A DNA stretch of 19,944 nt from Parachlorella kessleri (Eukaryota; Chlorophyta; Trebouxiophyceae; Chlorellales; Chlorellaceae). The stretch spans positions 1-19,944 of the forward strand of contig BBXU01000826.1 of NCBI GenBank assembly GCA_001598975.1, in the 5' to 3' direction. The notes under the pieces were generated by a model, which made no database searches, was not told the DNA's origin, and saw only the letters and a program-made list of their open reading frames with translations. Shown one piece after another: positions 10,741 to 19,944 of the stretch. The position numbers and the translations under genes are program-made. Within the stretch, counting starts at the first letter, position 1, and the number at the start of each line of letters is the position of its first letter.

Positions 10741-12256
10741 TCACTCCTCATCCTCGTCCTCACCCTGCAAGCCAGGCATCCCATCCAAACCAGCATGTGA
10801 TACAAGTTAGTCACTCCAGCCACACGTGCAGTGGTACTTACTGCCACCGAGATACACCGTGTCTTCCAGAGATCCAGCCTGGCCAGGCCAGAAGAGATCG
10901 ACACACCAAACAGAATTCAGCCTACACAAGGTGCTGGACAGACCAACCCAGCATGCACCAGGCTTTGCTAAGAGTCTTCCAAAGCCAACCTTGCCCCAAG
11001 GCATACCGGCACCCAGCCCTGTCAGTACAGCTGGACCCTACCTCTCCTCAATTCGCATTGCCTGCCACCATCCACAGAACGAGTTCATACAGTCCACAGC
11101 AGCCTAGATAGACGGCCCACCTGCTCGGAGATGTTGAAGTAGCGCAGCTCGTATACATTGCGGTCCTTGTTGGACGCAATCACACGCAGCCAGTCACGCA
11201 CGTTGTGCTTCTGCAAGTGCAGGGGCGACTCGTTTAGTGGGCGCCCTGGTGGAGGCGGGCAGCTGAAGCGTGAGCGGCACGTAGCTGAGACGGCCAACAG
11301 GGCAAGCCAGACAAAGCAGTGATATAACACAAAGCGTTTGCCTACCTCAAAATCTACATGCAGCACTCGTGGCCCTGACCAGCATCACAAAAGGTGGCAT
11401 AGCCTGCCCAAGGCACCGCAAGCAATACAGTTTGGCTCATGCAGACGAGCAAGGCTCATCAGGCTCCTCTGACCTTCAGGTACTTCTTGGTGAGGTACTT
11501 GAGGTAGCGCTTGCTCATGGCAATCTCGCTGGTCACCGTGATCTTGGTCTTCTCGCGCACAACCTTGACGTTGTCACCCAGGATGCCTGCGCAGCAACAC
11601 AAAACGAGCCATATGCACAGGCATCACTTGCCTGGCTACAGGCCACACACATTTGGTGTTGCCCCACCCTCAAGAGGGGCAGCCATTGCAGCAGCTGCCT
11701 TTGCTGCAGCTGCCTTTGCAAGAGCTCGTCACTGCCAGCTGCTGCTCTTGGCTCTGCAGGCGTTTACATGCAAATCAGGACCCATGCTAAAATTCCCCTG
11801 GCTTCTCACATCCCTGGCTTAATACTACTGTCATACCCAAACCCCACCCAACCCGCCTTTGGCACAACACCATGTGGCCCCCAGGGATTCCAAGGGCAGA
11901 GCTCCAGAGCTCCCCCTCTCCTCTGGGTGCGGGCAGGACGCCGCATCTCCCTCTCCCCACCGGACTGTGAGGGAGCCTGCCCCCGTCACCCACCTACCCG
12001 GGGTGACGGTTTGCCCAGTGGGGCCACTTGCCTTGTGGCGGGCGAAACTAGACCAGGGACGTGCTTGGCGGCCCTAGCCAGCCGCCGCGCACCAACCTGT
12101 CTTGCCCTCAACCTTGATCTTGTCAAGGAGGAACTTCTCGAAGGAGGCAATCTCCATAATCTTGTCCTCCACAGGCTTGGAGCAGTCGATGGTGAAGGTC
12201 AGGGCCTTCTTGCCCTTCTTAGGGCCGCTAGCAGCCTTCTTGCCAATCTGCACCAT
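10741..12256 (-). CDS. RPL22: 60S ribosomal protein eL22
   Basis: eL22 is a small basic protein of the cytosolic large subunit. Minus-strand exons are 12097-12256, 11474-11586, 11121-11210 and 10741-10764. They total 387 nt, giving 128 aa plus TGA, the same length as the human protein. Introns are 510, 263 and 356 nt, all GT-AG. Diagnostic stretches are [13 protein letters not shown] (residues about 19-31), [20 protein letters not shown] (about 69-88) and [19 protein letters not shown] (about 98-116). The N terminus is Lys-rich, as in the family. The acidic C-terminal tail GEDEDEE sits alone in an 8-codon last exon; the match to the usual acidic tail and the exact phase support it. Its ATG (12254-12256) is the first in frame. 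Transcription probably starts within the region shared with the GT-like gene. Confidence 0.96.
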
Positions 12257-13294
12257 CGTGCCTGGCTGCCGCTACAGATGGGCCTGCACGTAGAGGAGTG
12301 CCAGGGTATATCATGGCAGTGGTGTCATGTCTGGCACGGATAGCTGACCGGCAACGCCGGCATATCCCTCAAGGCGTGCTCTTTCACCCAACCAACACAA
12401 TAGGACAGGGCCTCGCTCCCACGCCAAGACATAAGCAAGCACGTCTAGGGCGGCAGAGACTACAAGAGCCTATAACCTTGGCTCACCTACAAACGTCGTC
12501 TGCAGGCGGAAAGAGGGAGAGGAAGGCCCTGTTGCTCCATTGGAGTTGGACGGCTCATGGCGGGGACCAAGTGGCGGGGAAGCTTTGGACAGAGCCAAAG
12601 TGGTCTGAAGGTGTGAAACCCCCCTCAGTCAGGTGGTGTGGAACGAACGCAAGCCCTACTCCTGACTCTACATATACTCTCATGGCCGTGAAGATAACTT
12701 GCATGTACACTGAACCTTCTTCGTTGTCATGCCCCCCCTGGGAGCTTCGGCTCGTTGACTGCTCGTTAACTAATGTTATGTCTCTCACCTTCAACCCTGC
12801 AATCCTCCTAAGTGGGTGGGGCTGTCATGTAGGGAGCCAGTTCTTGCCGTCTTGCACGATGCACTTCCACAGGTCCTGCGATGTTTCGATGTTACTGCTG
12901 GCGACCTACCCACCTATGTTACTGACCTAACAGGCGTGCACACGCAACTCGCGCAACGACGCGGGAAGTTTGACGTTGTGCCACCAGGCGCCCAATATTA
13001 CTTTCGACAGTGACCTGCAAGTTCTGATCCCTAATCGCAACTTTGTCAGTTAGATGCCCTAGTAGTTTTATGACCACCCCATAAACTCCGGAAAAGCTTG
13101 CCACCTACGAATTAGTTGCCTTTCGATTTGGGCTACCGTACCAGCCACGCAGCTGCGATAAGAGGAGCACTGCTCAGGAGTGGCAACTTGGCGAGGTTCA
13201 ACATTTTTGACAGCGCCCGTCTTTGAGCAATGCCTGCCTGTCAGGGCCAGCAGCCTGCAGTCTTGTGTGGGTGTTAGCAGCTGGGGTTGTGACT
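12257..13294. promoter_or_regulatory. Divergent intergenic region between eL22 and the GT-like gene
   Basis: This 1.04-kb gap must hold the promoters and 5' UTRs of both genes. Several frames are open, the longest a 210-codon plus-strand frame at 12298-12930, but the translations look random and do not splice in phase to either gene. I cannot assign a TATA box or other defined element. No RNA gene is apparent. Confidence 0.5.
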
Positions 13295-16200
13295 ATGGAC
13301 TTGGAGGCAGGCAGGAGCGGAAGCCTTCAAAGACTGCCCAGGTGGGGTCGCCCTAGAAGGCTGGCAGGCTGCATGAACTCGTGGCCTGAAGCTGTGTTGC
13401 CCTGAAGCTGAAGCTGTGTTGCCCTACGACCACGAAGTGCTTCGGGAGTGTGCTCTGGTGGGTCAAGCACGCTCAGGCTAACCTGGCAGTAGTCACTTTA
13501 TGACAGTCTTGACTGCGGCGGACAGTCCAGAAAATACGAGTGCTAGCCCTGACGGACGTCCCACTGTGCCGCTGCAGCCGGGCTTTGAAACCAACGGGCC
13601 TCCGTGCGCGCCTCACAACAGGCCATGTGCTGCTCGCTTCGGCAGTCTGCATCATCATGGGCATGGTTTACCAGTCCAGCTGGCAGCTCCGGTGGGTTTC
13701 TGTACAGATGGCCAGCAAGCATGCTATGATGAGTCTGCGAGCGGTGACAGCGCAGGAGGCTGTGCAGCCAGCGGCGCTTGTCTGCTCAGGGCTCTACTGT
13801 CAAGCCTGTGTACGGGGTTGGTGTTGCAGGTTTGCACGGACATCGGCTGGCGCGTCCAAGCCAACAGATACGCTGGTGGTTTATGTCTACTCAAACACAG
13901 ACCCAGAATACGAGGGCAACCTCATATACTTTTTGGAGAAAGGCGTAGCCGCCAATGACGGCTGCGACTATGTGATCATTATCCAGGAGGTGAGCCACAA
14001 GCCACCCATGCCGCATTCCAAGCTGAGCCATGGAGAAGCAGATGCATATAGGGAGGGAAGGGCTAGGTTGTGCATAGACATGATCCAACCCTGGTGGCAG
14101 GGCACTTGCTCTTCTATTGTGCTTGCGTGCGAGGCTGCAATCAGCAACCACTGCCGTTGAACTAGAAGAGGTTGCCAACAAGCAATCTTTCAGCCTCCCG
14201 CCAGCTGTGTTGCCGTATTACAGGGTCCTGGCGTGGAGGAGACGCACAACTTGCCTGACACACCATCCAATGTGCGCTTCGTGCGTCATGTCAATGAGTG
14301 CTTTGACTGGGGAACCTTCGGCTGGGTGAGTCTTGTGAACTAGATGCCTGCACAGGTGCTCTGTCACCCACATGACAGCCCTCGAGCGCTCCTAAGTTCG
14401 CCCTGGCGCCATGATTTCTTGCAACTCTGCCTGCCCAGGCTGTCTGTACTGAGAATGCCATTTCAAAGCAGGGCAGAGCACATCATTGCGGGGGCACCAT
14501 GATTGCAGGCATTGGAGCAAGGCATTGTCGACCCCTCAAAGTATAAGTACTATGTCCTGCTCAACAGCTCAGTCAGGGGCCCCTTCCTGCCCTCCTACTG
14601 GCCGGTGAGCGAGCCCGCAGGCTGTGGAATCTTGCAGCTTCTGCTTGGCAGAATCGATCTACACGCAGTATGAGCGGGAGGAAAACCAGGGGCAAGCAAA
14701 TGCATCAAGGCGTGCAATGTTGTCTACAGCCTTTGTGCTTGGTGCTGGTCGCGTGCTGGTCGCGTGTTCCCTATCCTCTGCTGTGCAAATTTAAGGCAGC
14801 TGGCACGCGCAAAACGGCTGTCTGACCCCTTCTTGTCACATGCATTTCATCTTACTTTCTTGCATCATGGCGTCAATCTAGACACCTTGCAAGCTCTTAG
14901 ATGTGGGTGATGTCCAAAGCATGATGGTTACCCCCCTGCAGCATGACTTGCACTGGACGCACGCGCTGACTTCCCGCATCACTGATGAGGTGAAGATGGT
15001 GGGTGCCACGATCAGGTGAGAGCAGGGTCGAGGTGGGGCTGGTACCCCAACGCCCCCACATTCACCTTCCGTGACTGGCAGAACTTGTTCAGTAAGGCCT
15101 TCCTTCTGGTTGGCCGTGTTCAAGCAGGCGGCTATGGCAAAACCACAGCATGATGTCTATTACGGGGGAGCTGGGCAGACCTGAAAGCAGCTGGGCCCAT
15201 CACCGCAGAAATCTCCTTCCCAATTTGCCTTGCACCCAGGCGTGTTCACAACTATAAGGTCATGTCACTCTGACCTATTAAGGGAAGCCTCCCTGCCGAC
15301 CCTTCATTGGCTGCAGCTGCGAGGGATCATGGAAGGGCGGTGTGCTGACGGGCGAGAAGCGGCAGAACCCCCATGTTCAGTCATACGTGGTGGCTGTGGA
15401 CCAGACAGCTCTGGAGCTGGTGCGAGAAGACCCCACCGTGCTGCGGTGTTACAACCGATACCACGACGCAGTCTGGTGGGTTGTCTGGTTGGGTGGGTCA
15501 GACCTGAGACGCTGGCTTGAAGTCACAATTTGTGGGCTCATAGTTGAGATGTGGAGTCTGTTGGGTGTCACAATCCAGGCAGGAAAGGCTGGATGGCCGG
15601 CAAGCCCCTAAGCCGAGGCTCGGCCTGTTGTCGTGCGCTGTGTGCAGCTAGGAGGGCAGCTGTCAAATGGTACTCATTGGTTAGGCAGTCCAACACTATG
15701 CTGGTATTAGTGTGCATGCCCAGCAGATGAGCCGGGTAGCCCCTGTCTGTTAGCATAACTGTGTAATGCCGTGTGACTGGCTGGGCTCATGGACCCCTGC
15801 AGGTATGGCGAGATGGGCAGCAGCGCCGCGGTCCTGCGGGCGGGGTTTAACATCGATGCGCTGATGCTCCGCTATCAGGGGGTGGACTGGCGGCAGACTG
15901 AGAACTGGGGCTGCAACGCTGCGTGAGTGTTGCGTGCATCGGCCACGCCGATGTAATGGGACGATGAGCGTCGGAAGGCTAGAGCGTGTCCTTGGCTAAT
16001 AAAATGCCTGCGATAGCATTGAATAAGCTTGCTGTCCCAAAGCACTACCGCCGCCCACAGGCCCGGTCCTTTCAGTGAAAACAGCACATACACTTCTTTG
16101 CAGGCTGAACCCGTATGCGGAGCACATGTATGATGGCATCGACCTGAGCCCCTTTGAGATCATGTTTGTCAAGCTCAAGGAGTTCCTGCTTGAGGCCAAC

Positions 16201-17378
16201 TGGACTACAGCGGCCCAGGGCAAGAAGTACAGCCAGTGGAGCACACAAAGGGTGGGTGGAGGGCGAGATGGGTGATCGGCAGGTGCTCTCCAGGGAAATG
16301 GCAACAGTGCAAGGAGCACTCAAGGGGATCCCAGCTTTGTTATGGCCCACATGCCAGGCCGGAGGTCTTGCGCACCACATGCCTGTGCAGCGCGACATCT
16401 TGAGGAATCCCAAAGGGCACCACCGTTTTGGCATCCTGTGACAAAAACCTTCGTGCAACCTGCTTGCTTGCAGGGTGACATACGGAACAACGAGTACACT
16501 GCCAAGAAGGATCACCTGCGGCTTATCAAGATCCTCGGCATGCGGCACCGCGGCCCGGCGTGCTTTGACTTTGAGCTCTACCGCAAGAGGAACCCAGATC
16601 TACCGAAATGGGGAGACCAGGACTTATGGGAGCATTTTGTCAAGCATGGGCAACACGAAGGGCGCGTCTTCAGGTGGGTGGCACCCGCAAGGGAGTAAGT
16701 GCTGCTGCTGGGCTCATAGCGCGTTATGGCTCGCTTAGGGGTCACTGCTGGTGGCATGCTGAACCGCTTGCTGGTGATGGGAGATGTTGCGCTCAGATGG
16801 CTGTTAGTGGGAACTGCCAGGGCTTGATGCACTGGGAAGCTGCCAGTCGAAGTGCGATCTCTCTGTGGTGAGAGCTTAATCGTGCTGCCGGTCACATCTG
16901 TTCCCAGCCGGTCACACCTGTTCCCAGGTTCCGATGTCCACCGCCCTCGCCACCAGCGACGCAAGTGTTGGAGGGCGACTCAATAGGAGTGGAACAAACT
17001 AGCTCGATACCAGGTGGGCTTAGTGGCGCAGCGCCGGGGACAATAGAAGGAGCAGCGGCAGCAACAGCAATAGGAGCTGGGGATGCTGCTGCAAGCTCAC
17101 AAGCTGACGGCAGTTTACAGGTGCAGCATGGCAGTGGCGGGCAGCAGCAGCAGGTAGAGGAGTCCATAGCAGATCAGCCAGCATTGAATCTAGTAGATAG
17201 CAGTACTGAGAAGGCCTCTGCACTGGGCGACGACCCATCCAGCTACGGTGCCGCGCGAGAGGCAGGAGTAACAGCATTGGCAGAGCAGCAGCAGCAGCAT
17301 GAGCAGCAGGTACAGCAACGCAAGCAGCTACTGCATGCTGTGCAAGCACGTGTTACAGAAGCTGGATTGCAACCATAG
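13295..17378 (+). CDS. Putative glycosyltransferase-like type II membrane protein
   Basis: Not assigned to a named family. Exons: 13295-13341, 13578-13691, 13830-13989, 14224-14325, 14509-14604, 14942-15015, 15317-15475, 15803-15922, 16104-16251, 16474-16673, 16928-17378. They total 1671 nt (556 aa), all GT-AG and in phase. A basic N terminus and one hydrophobic segment (GHVLLASAVCIIMGMV, about residues 31-46) suggest a Golgi-type signal anchor with a lumenal C terminus. The body (about 63-340) has a beta-strand-like start (TLVVYVYSN), CDYVIIIQE, YKYYVLLNSSVRGPFLPSYW, NPHVQSYVVAVDQTALELV, FNIDALMLRYQGVDW and YDGIDLSPFEIMFVK. From memory these resemble uncharacterised plant, algal and oomycete proteins with a nucleotide-sugar-transferase-like fold. 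Residues about 374-407 carry an NPDL...EGRVFR motif like one seen in bacterial glycan enzymes. The 149-residue tail is Gln/Ala/Ser-rich and probably disordered. Exon 1 is inferred from phase and the first ATG and is the weakest part. Confidence 0.85.
13386..13424 (+). repeat. Short tandem duplication in intron 1 of the GT-like gene
   Basis: CTGAAGCTGTGTTGCC occurs twice, separated by CTGAAG, within the first intron of the GT-like gene. It looks like a replication-slippage duplication, with no sign of function. Confidence 0.8.
16888..16927 (+). repeat. 20-bp tandem duplication of the last 3' splice site of the GT-like gene
   Basis: Two copies of a 20-bp unit (16888-16907 and 16908-16927) differ at one base (T/C). 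Each ends in TTCCCAG, so each offers an AG acceptor. The downstream copy keeps the long C-terminal frame. The upstream copy would add 20 nt and shift the frame to an early TAG at about 16982. Confidence 0.85.
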
Positions 17379-17951
17379 AGCAGAGTTAGGTCTGTGGTAG
17401 GTGTGCCCTAGGGGATCGGGTGAAAGGCCTACTTGTAGGATTGCGTAAGGTGCCCACCAAACTTGTTCAAGATGTAGTTGGTGTGTGCTAGATGTAGGGT
17501 AATTGGTGTGTGCAGAATAAGGGTGTATTTATTGTATCGACTGGTCAAACTTGCATGAGTCCGCATTGGTCGTTGAGGCTGACATGCATCGCTTCCAAAC
17601 TACAACACTCTTGTTGCCCGCATCAAGCCGGCCAACTTCTTCCCCAGACTTAGGTTTGTCCATGTGCATGCAAGCCGTTGTCCTGCACACAGACCGTCTT
17701 CTTCTCTTCATACCTGGCTGCTACTCTCAGAGTGACTCCCTGCACGCAACCTCAATTGCAATGCCCTGGTTGCTCTTAGCCATATGTTTGCAAGTGTGCT
17801 ACTGCCAAGCCTACCAACTCCAACCCCAAAGTAAGCTGAAAGTTTTTAGGCTGACAGGCTTGGATGTGCCAGTCTACCCGATGGCACACCCGGGACAGCC
17901 CAGGCAGTGGTACATGACAAAGGCGAGGCGACAAGGTTCTGGTCATGCCAG
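17379..17951. other. Convergent 3' region of the GT-like gene (+) and RecQ (-)
   Basis: These 573 bp lie between two stop codons that face each other and must hold both 3' UTRs, which may overlap. No TGTAA occurs here on the plus strand. The nearest minus-strand copy I see is near 17353, inside the GT-like last exon. An imperfect direct repeat built on GATGTAG...TTGGTGTGTG lies at about 17470-17515. A 134-codon plus-strand open frame (17551-17955) has no recognisable similarity and is probably chance. Confidence 0.5.
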
Positions 17952-19944
17952 CTAGGCCCGCTTGCGCTTGCTGCCAGGTGCTGGCTCCTTGTTGGGCAGG
18001 TCCTGGAAGTCGTCATCGTCAGAGTCCAATGACAGAAGGCTCACCACGGCGCCCTGGTCAGGCTGCTGGGCCCTTTGCTGACGCTGCTGCTCCTGCTCTA
18101 GTTGCTGCCCCTGGGGCTGCTCCCGCCCTCCCTGCCGCCTCTGGCCCCTCCCTGCATCCTCCTGCACTTGTGCCTGGGAGCCAGGCTTGACGGCAGCGCC
18201 CTGGCCACCATGGAGCGCTGGCCACTGGGGTGGCAGCAGTATGCGGCGCTTGCCCTGTTCCACAAGATGGTACACTTCCGTCAAAGTGGGTTTGCAAGCA
18301 GTGGTTGGGGTCCGCTGGTGCGCCAGTATGGGTGCAGCCCACATGTGTCATATCATATAGCACGCTGAAATCCTGAACCAAGGGGAAGCACATCACCAAA
18401 GAAGCAGTAGCGCAAATCCCTCCTTCTGCGCTCAGCGACGTGATCAGGGAGCTCAGAACCACATCCTAAAGACAGACATCTCAAAGTACACCTCACTGAG
18501 GCTACTCATCACAGAGAGGGCCAAAACCAGCAGGCCTCAGGAACCAGCAAGAAGGCAGCACACGCGCCTGCAGCACTGTCGCCGCTCGTGGCCCCAGCTT
18601 CAGGTACACGTTGGTTGCGTAGGCGGTGAACCCAAAGTCCAGCAGCAGGCACCCTTCCAGCAGCAGCTGCTGCACCACCAGCTCATTCTCGTCGCGGCTC
18701 AGGACCTTGGCGGCTGCCCCATGGCCGCCCTCCTGTAACACCAGAAACAACAAGGTGCCTGGCGCTGGACCTTCTTGCAACCATTTAGTAGCACAGCGCC
18801 AAGTGTTGCCCACGGTTGTCATGATATCGCTTACATTAGCCAGGAAACATGCTAGACATCCATGGCTTCCAGGTGCATGGAAGAGGTACCCGCAACAAGC
18901 CGCTCGCCAGGAGCCGCTGTCATTACCTTGTTGCTTCGCCACTTGTCTACCAGCTGCACCAGCGTTGCCCGCTTCTCGCCTCCAGCTGCTGCCGGCCACT
19001 TATCTAGCGTGCTTAACGCTCCCACAGCAGCAGCAGTCACGTCTTGTGGCTGAGGCTGAACGTGCTGCTGCTGCTGCTGCTGGGAGTGATTGGCTGCCTG
19101 GCATCCTTGCAGTCCTCCCCTTCCTGCTGCAGCTTCTGCTGGCGCATTTGCTGCAGCGGCCTTGCATATATCGCACATGTTGTGGCAGGGAGGGGGCGCC
19201 TCCCCAAAATGCCTGCAGAAGATCAACCCAGCCGTCTACCTCACGCCTGGGCTGGGCTTGGCAACCCTCTATATGATTGAGCCACCCACTTGCTCGCAAT
19301 CATGTCCCACCAACCCCAAACCCACACTCGCTGCTCGACATGCGCAACTGTATACACTGTGGGGTATACAGACAGCACCTGGAGATGATAGATCTTCTGC
19401 AGGTGCTCGCTGCAGCATACCCCAGCATGGCGCTGAGGTGGCGCTCCCAGCTGGACTCCATGACCACCACTCCAGCCTGCCGCAGGTAGTCTGCAGGAGA
19501 TACGCGCATGGCCTGTTGCCACCTTTGTTGTACATAAGAATAAAAATTCACACACGTCAGTGGGTGGAGGTTGCTAGGCCTGGCAGTAAGGAGCGAGCTA
19601 CATACGCGAGCTGTGGCTGGTGGGGCCCTCTCCAGCTGCACGCCCTTGCAGGCCCTGGGGTACCTCCTGACCTCCTGGCATGTTGTGGCCCCTTTGGGCG
19701 CCACTGCTGCACTCCGCCCGCCCAATGAAATACCAGCTAGGAGTAAGTCAGTGACGCCACAAGCCCGGATTGGTGTACAAGCCTGCCCACAACCTGTGGC
19801 CATGAAAGGCCCCCCCCCCCCCTGGCTATCACCAAGCCCTCCCCGTGCCTGCCTGTCAGGCGGTAGTACAGGCGGCAGTGAGCCGGCAGGCCATCCCTGC
19901 CAGCCCGCGACGACTCCTGGTAGTAGTTCTCCACAGACTTGGAC
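17952..19944 (-). CDS. RecQ-family DNA helicase (RECQ1/RECQL2-like), C-terminal part, 5' end outside the window
   Basis: RecQ helicases unwind DNA 3'-5' in repair and replication in the nucleus. Minus-strand exons, 5' to 3': 19853-19944 (cut), 19379-19490, 18927-19212, 18568-18732, 17952-18254, giving about 318 residues. The first holds helicase motif VI, with [12 protein letters not shown] in place of the usual QESGRAGRDG. Then come the RQC zinc-binding cysteines (TCRR, PPPC, NMC, DIC), with C-x3-C-x2-C spacing as in human RECQ1. The winged helix follows, with [12 protein letters not shown] and [17 protein letters not shown] Gln/Ala-rich insert separates the zinc site from the winged helix. 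There is no HRDC domain. The Gln-rich tail ends in [13 protein letters not shown] and a basic KRKRA. Two introns (19491-19852 and 18255-18567) appear to use GC donors. Exon phases close throughout. The family call is secure; the subfamily call rests on the zinc spacing, the winged-helix alignment and the missing HRDC. Confidence 0.92.
19810..19822 (+). repeat. Poly-C run of 13 in a RecQ intron
   Basis: Thirteen consecutive C residues (G on the RecQ sense strand) lie 31 nt inside the intron following the motif VI exon. The exact length is prone to sequencing error. Confidence 0.9.

Noticed and set aside
11211..11473. Possible C/D-box snoRNA in an eL22 intron (CTGATGA on the minus strand near 11453)
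   Set aside because: Box C is imperfect and no box D (CTGA) with a terminal stem follows at a fitting distance.
12298..12930. 210-codon plus-strand open frame between eL22 and the GT-like gene
   Set aside because: No similarity is recognisable, and it does not splice in phase into the GT-like gene. It is probably chance in the promoter region.
13500..13958. Open frame starting ATG at 13499-13501 as an alternative start for the GT-like gene
   Set aside because: It runs in a different frame from the conserved body and contains no donor giving the phase needed at 13578. The ATG at 13295 with donor after 13341 does.
14745..14770. Small direct repeat (GTGCTGGTCGC) in a GT-like gene intron
   Set aside because: Two short copies only; ordinary slippage with no effect on splice sites.
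17551..17955. 134-codon plus-strand open frame with a hydrophobic middle
   Set aside because: It lies between two convergent stop codons, resembles nothing known, and fits 3' UTR sequence.

Overview
The window looks like nuclear DNA from a green alga (Chlorophyta; class not resolved). It is GC-rich, and its genes are split by many short introns, mostly about 75-700 nt, with strong GTGCGT/GTGAGT/GTGGGT-type donors and TGCAG acceptors. The proteins are eukaryotic and plant/alga-like. TGTAA, the usual green-algal poly(A) signal, lies downstream of two genes. I see no operons, CRISPR arrays, mobile elements or rRNA/tRNA genes.

Five protein-coding genes alternate in strand. (1) Minus, 1-1824: SNF8/VPS22, an ESCRT-II subunit, whose 3' end runs off the left edge. 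(2) Plus, 2699-9131: a Pumilio/PUF RNA-binding protein in 14 exons, 780 aa. (3) Minus, 10741-12256: ribosomal protein eL22 in 4 exons, 128 aa. (4) Plus, 13295-17378: a predicted type II membrane protein that looks like a glycosyltransferase, 11 exons, 556 aa, not assigned to a named family. (5) Minus, 17952-19944: the C-terminal half of a RECQ1/RECQL2-type DNA helicase, whose 5' end runs off the right edge. In every model the exon phases close exactly, which is the main support for the coordinates.

SNF8/PUF and eL22/GT-like are divergent pairs with 0.9-1.0 kb shared upstream regions. PUF/eL22 and GT-like/RecQ are convergent pairs with 1.6 kb and 0.6 kb shared downstream regions. The genes have unrelated housekeeping roles (endosomal sorting, mRNA control, translation, probable Golgi glycan work, genome maintenance), and I see no pathway joining them.

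The points most worth a second look are at the level of gene structure. The RecQ gene appears to have two GC-AG introns and a Ser in place of the usual Gly in helicase motif VI. A PUF intron contains a perfectly framed 21-nt candidate microexon. The last intron of the GT-like gene ends in a 20-bp tandem duplication of its own 3' splice site, and use of the upstream copy would replace the protein tail. The PUF repeats spell the canonical UGUAUAUA recognition code. I found no convincing evidence of an entirely new biological system.
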